Below, one piece after another: positions 60,112-64,000 of a stretch of DNA of 64,000 nucleotides. The DNA is from Trametopsis cervina (Eukaryota; Basidiomycota; Agaricomycetes; Polyporales; Irpicaceae). Position 1 is the first letter of the stretch. Each line of letters opens with the position of its first letter. The stretch lies in the NCBI GenBank assembly GCA_022385755.1, contig MU278360.1, forward strand, positions 217,692-281,691. The letters are read 5' to 3'. The notes under the pieces are model-generated. The model worked only from the letters and a program-made list of their open reading frames with translations. It was not told the origin of the DNA and did no database searches. Position numbers and translations under genes: made by a program.

Positions 60112-63020
60112 TTATTGCTTCTCCTGCTCTGCCGTCGCGAGCGTGTTCACGTCAGTAGCACCCTCCTCGGTCTTGGCAATCGACTCTCTCCGGCCGTCGT
60201 CTGTTGTCTGTGTGACGGCCTGCTTCTCCTCGTCCCCGGGTGCGGGCGCGACTGCGAGCTGGGACGCATCTGTGTCCGCGATGACCTCCTTCTTCTCCTG
60301 GCCTGCTCCGGCCTCGATATCACCTGCCGCGGGCCGTTGTCCCTGAGTCGTGAAACGGTTGAGCGAGTAGGGACGCAGGAACAACACTGTATATGAGAGA
60401 CGGCATCAAGGTAGAAGTAAACATTCATCAGTATTGCGGCGCGGGATATGCCTAAATGACACAAACCTAGTATAAGTCCAACGCCGAGGATGGGTGTGTT
60501 AATCAGCCAAATCTTGTTGATAGACGAGGTATACGCATGTAAGAGCGCGTCTCGAGTTGCTTGATCCTGTAATCAGAGGACACAATGAGCGTCTCCGTCT
60601 TGATGATGTGTATGATTCCAACTTACCGGAAGCGTGTTGATCTGCCGAACAATCTCGTTCAAGCCCGCAGCTGAGGTATCAAGTCCACCCAGACCGGGAA
60701 TCGCTGCGACTTTCTGTCGAAGGAACTACAGGCAATGAGCCATATCAGCAGCGAGCGGTAGAGGTTAACTCGAATACTTACACCGGACAGGATGGCCTGG
60801 CCTATCGAGATACCTACGGTACCGCCGAGCGTTCTGCACTGCGATCAGCACGAAGATAACGCCTGTCAAGGCAAGTACGCACCGAATGAACCCAAAAGTG
60901 GCGGTGCTGGTGGCCATATCTCTCAGTGGCATTGCCGCTTGAAGGCCAATCAGAGGCGTCTGGCAAGTCTATGGTTACTATCTCACGTTCAACACGGTAC
61001 AATCGGTAAGCACATACCTGGAACAGACAGCCGATACCAAGAGCTGCGACCAGAAGGTATAACACCTTCTCCGCACTAAGTCATAGGAACACATTAGCCT
61101 TATACACGACGATGCGGTAGGATTGAATTGAACGTACACATTCGACTTCTCATCGAGCTGAATCATGAGGCCGTACCCAAGGACGATGACAACCCAGGAG
61201 AACCACATAGTTGGTCTCCATTTTCCTGTCCTCGTCACAACCTGACCGGACGCGGCCGATACGAACGCGGAACCCAGGGAATAAGGTAACATCCTGCCAA
61301 CAGATAATCAGATATATGAATGGTTGAATGCGGCAATGCGCTCACTTTACACCGGCACCTGTGGCGGAAGATCCAAGTACTTGGAAGTAGACCGGCAGGT
61401 AGAATGCACCTGGATAACAGAATGAGTGGTGGGTATGAGTTTACCCTGTTGACACTGACCTGCGAAGAATGCCAGAGCGTGGAAGAACACAGATACAAGG
61501 ATGAACGCGGTGGTACGAGTCTGTATCGAGGTTAGTATGTTCATCCTGAGGCGGAGGACGAAAAGACCCACCTTAAAAAGTCTAGGAGGAACGATTGCTG
61601 AGCGTGAAGTGTAAAGCTCATTAAGGGCAGCAGCGATGAGAAGCGCTATCCCAATAACAAGAGGTGCTATCGTTTGTGCGGTACCCCCTATGATTCGAGC
61701 GGTTACTATCAGTCAGCGTTGGTCGATACTGCAAAGACTCACAGCTGGTTTCGCTGAAGTTGAAGCCGATCAAGACACAAACAACACCGCCGACAATAAG
61801 GAGGAAGCCAACGAAGTCGAATTCAGCTACATGCTGACGGAAAGGTTTGCCGTGGTGTGGGTTGAGGTTAAGGAAGAAGAACAGGATTGCGAACGCAATA
61901 CCACCAGTCGGACTTCATGGCAGTTCAGCAGGAGTGCGCAAACAACTTGTGACAGACTTACAGATTAATGAAGAAGCACCTATGAAAAGCACGCAGGTTA
62001 GATACTGGCTACGAAATACAAGAATGAAAGGACTTACCATCTCCATGTAACATGATCGGTGAAGACCTATCATGCAAAGTTCTAAACCGTTATTCAACGA
62101 GAATGACAGCTGGGACTTACACCCCCTAGCAGTGGACCGACGACACTGCGGATGCCGTTCAGCGATGATGCACGGATCGAAGCAAATGTAGAACGAACCT
62201 GGCAATACCCCATGTGGCGCCAATGAATCCACCGTACTTTCCACGGCTGCGACAGGAAATGAGCTTCGTTAGCATGAGCAAGCGAACAGAAGGCTTACTC
62301 TTGTAGCGATACGATATCTGAAATAGTGATCTGAACCATCTGTATAATTCCTCCTCCACCGATACCTTGAACAGCCCGACACACCACGAGCCAAATCATA
62401 TTTTGCGCGGCACCACATAGCGCGGAACCAATCTGAATGCGCGGTAATTATCAGATATTTATAGACACGTAAGGCAGAAACTGGGCGTACTAAGAAAATG
62501 ATAATGGATGCATAAAGAATCGGTTTACGGCCTGAGAACGAAGCGTGAGTAAATCGCCTGCGCTTTGCTAAGGAACGAGACCTGCGTCCACGCACCGACA
62601 ATATCAGAAGCCTTGCCATACACGGTTCCGAGGGAAGCGGCTGCAAGGAGATAGGCGCTGCAGAAGGGGTTCGATGAGGTGATAGGTTGCTGACTGAGAT
62701 ACACGTACCTTCCGACCCAGCTGTATTCCTTGCCGCCACCAAGGTCGTGTACTATGGTCGGTAGGGCTGTGGCAACGATAGTCTGTGGCGCTCTGTTCAG
62801 TGTTCATTACACAGGCAGCACTCAGGAGACATACTTGATCTAGAGCTGCAAGGAAAGTGCACGCCATGAGACCAAAGAATACAATGCCAATCCTGTTCTC
62901 GGGAAGGACATGTTCTTCATTCGCCTTCCAGTGTTGGCCTGGGACAACCTTTGCTGTCCCCTGACCGGATCGTTGTGTTGCATGATCTGCAGTCTCAGGT
63001 TCTGGAGTGCTGTCTGCCAT
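60112..63020 (-). CDS. Major facilitator superfamily transporter, DHA2 type (14 TM)
   Basis: Proton-antiport multidrug/amino-acid type transporter of the plasma or vacuolar membrane. N-terminus MADSTPEPETADHATQRSG is cytosolic. TM1 is GIVFFGLMACTFLAALDQ, followed by TIVATALPTIV. Later landmarks: YSWVGS, GTVYGKASDIVGRRPILYAS (loop 2-3 motif GxxxDxxGRRP), VVCRAVQGIGGGGIIQMVQI, LQERGKYGGFIGATWGIA, VTWRWCFFINLPVG, FFHALAFFAGAFYLPVYFQ, AASGQVVTRTGKWRPTMWF, LLVAALGIGCLFQTPLIGLQ and IGQAILSG. The C-terminal tail is acidic and low-complexity, ending TAEQEKQ. The gene is cut by more than ten introns. The substrate cannot be told from sequence. Confidence 0.9.
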
Positions 63021-64000
63021 CGCGCCAGTACTCGAGAGGTAAGCTAGGCGGAATGCTAGGAGGGAGGGAGCACAAAGGCGGATGAAGATGACGGTGAGGG
63101 AAGAAAACCCAACGCGAGTACTGTATGCCGAGCATGGGTGCTATGTATAACAGCGTCGAATGCCAGAATAATTTGTCTTTTCCTCTGAACCGGCACCTGA
63201 TCGGCACGCATCATGCCGATTCTTCGAGCCGCCATGCCGCCAATGAGGTGTACATTCGCGATCGGCCGTCCAATCGGAGCACCCACACGATTGGTGGCCG
63301 AGGTGACGCTGAGTTCGGCAGACCATCGACACCCACAATGGCCAGAACTTGCACGAATCCACTCTGATCTCAATTTTGCGTGACTGCAGCGCGCTCCGGT
63401 CAGACGGTCAGAGGGCTACACTCGCCGTACATATTAGAGGAGAGTTCACTTCTTTGTAGGCTAAAAAGATACGACACAACCGCGGCATAGTGTGCCATCT
63501 CAACCTTCACTGACGTGCTAGGCCCGCGAACGGCACGTTTGATATGAACAAGATTTATCTAGGACATCGCCAGTCCACTGTGACTCTGAACGGCATCGCT
63601 GCCTGGCGCGGGTCATGTTGCTGCGAAATAACATACAGTGCTGCGTAGGTTAGCGACCGCAGAAGATCACTGCGCAGCTGTCAGTGAATTGCGAGACACG
63701 CAGGTATCTGATACCAGACCCACCACGCGTCCACTTCGCACGCCACCGCTGTACAAATAAATATGCAGGATGGGAAAGGACGCTGACACGCCTCTGGCAA
63801 AGCAATATTCTTTGCCGATATGTGCGTCGCATAAGCGTCATCATACTTTCTCTAGTCCGAAAGGAGACCATAGGGCCACACGGAGTTTGCTGTGGCTGGA
63901 AAGCAAAAACAGGACCGACGATCAGCGGAAGTAATTGCAGCGATTACGGTCAGGATCCAAGAGCCTAGAATCATAGAATACCAGCTGAGATTAGCAAGCA
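63021..64000. other. Upstream region of the MFS gene
   Basis: Contains the promoter of the MFS gene. A long minus-strand Ser/Pro-rich frame just upstream of the start (63,056-63,373) has no motif. No gene recognised to the window end. Confidence 0.45.

Noticed and set aside
1..64000. CRISPR arrays, bacterial operons, rRNA genes, viral or transposon coding regions
   Set aside because: None seen. No regularly spaced repeats, no reverse transcriptase, transposase or capsid motifs in any frame, and gene structure is eukaryotic throughout.

Overview
The window is nuclear DNA of a basidiomycete fungus, most likely an Agaricomycete. The evidence is intron-dense genes (introns of about 45-60 bp with GT..AG ends, several micro-exons), fused tryptophan synthase, a WOPR regulator, GID-complex subunits and several copies of the DUF6535 membrane-protein family that is expanded in mushrooms and polypores. 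There are no bacterial-type operons, and genes lie on both strands.

Region by region. 1-10,850: three tandem DUF6535 genes on the minus strand. Copy 1 is cut by the window edge, copy 2 is intact and copy 3 has a nonsense codon and a shortened tail. A stray duplicate of exon 1 of the neighbouring ECL1-like gene lies between copies 1 and 2, and a two-unit 150-bp tandem repeat lies upstream of copy 3. 11,750-13,700: an ECL1-type (life-span regulator) zinc-binding protein. 13,900-19,850: about 6 kb with no recognisable gene, holding short microsatellites and one isolated TATA-box/ATG arrangement. 19,850-34,640: housekeeping and regulatory genes: eIF2B beta, mitochondrial GUF1/EF4, the splicing factor cwf18, a Gti1/Pac2 (WOPR) regulator, Elongin A and the WD40/CTLH protein GID7 (WDR26). 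35,850-39,260: a fourth, intact DUF6535 gene, inverted, with its 5-prime flank co-duplicated. 39,590-45,000: bifunctional tryptophan synthase and a divergent L-asparaginase/ankyrin gene. 45,100-56,700: the kinetochore/monopolin protein Csm1/Pcs1, a large JmjC protein, a lipid-anchored type casein kinase I and the GID substrate receptor GID4. 60,100-63,020: a 14-TM type MFS transporter.

Links between genes: GID7 and GID4 belong to the same ubiquitin ligase (GID/CTLH), which removes gluconeogenic enzymes in yeast. They lie about 20 kb apart here. Three gene pairs (GUF1/cwf18, TRP5/asparaginase, Csm1/JmjC) are head to head and share short intergenic promoters. The four DUF6535 copies share intron positions and about 200-450 bp of 5-prime flank, so they arose by recent segmental duplication. 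All exon joins were read by eye from splice signals and frame. Function names come from recognised family motifs, not from searches.
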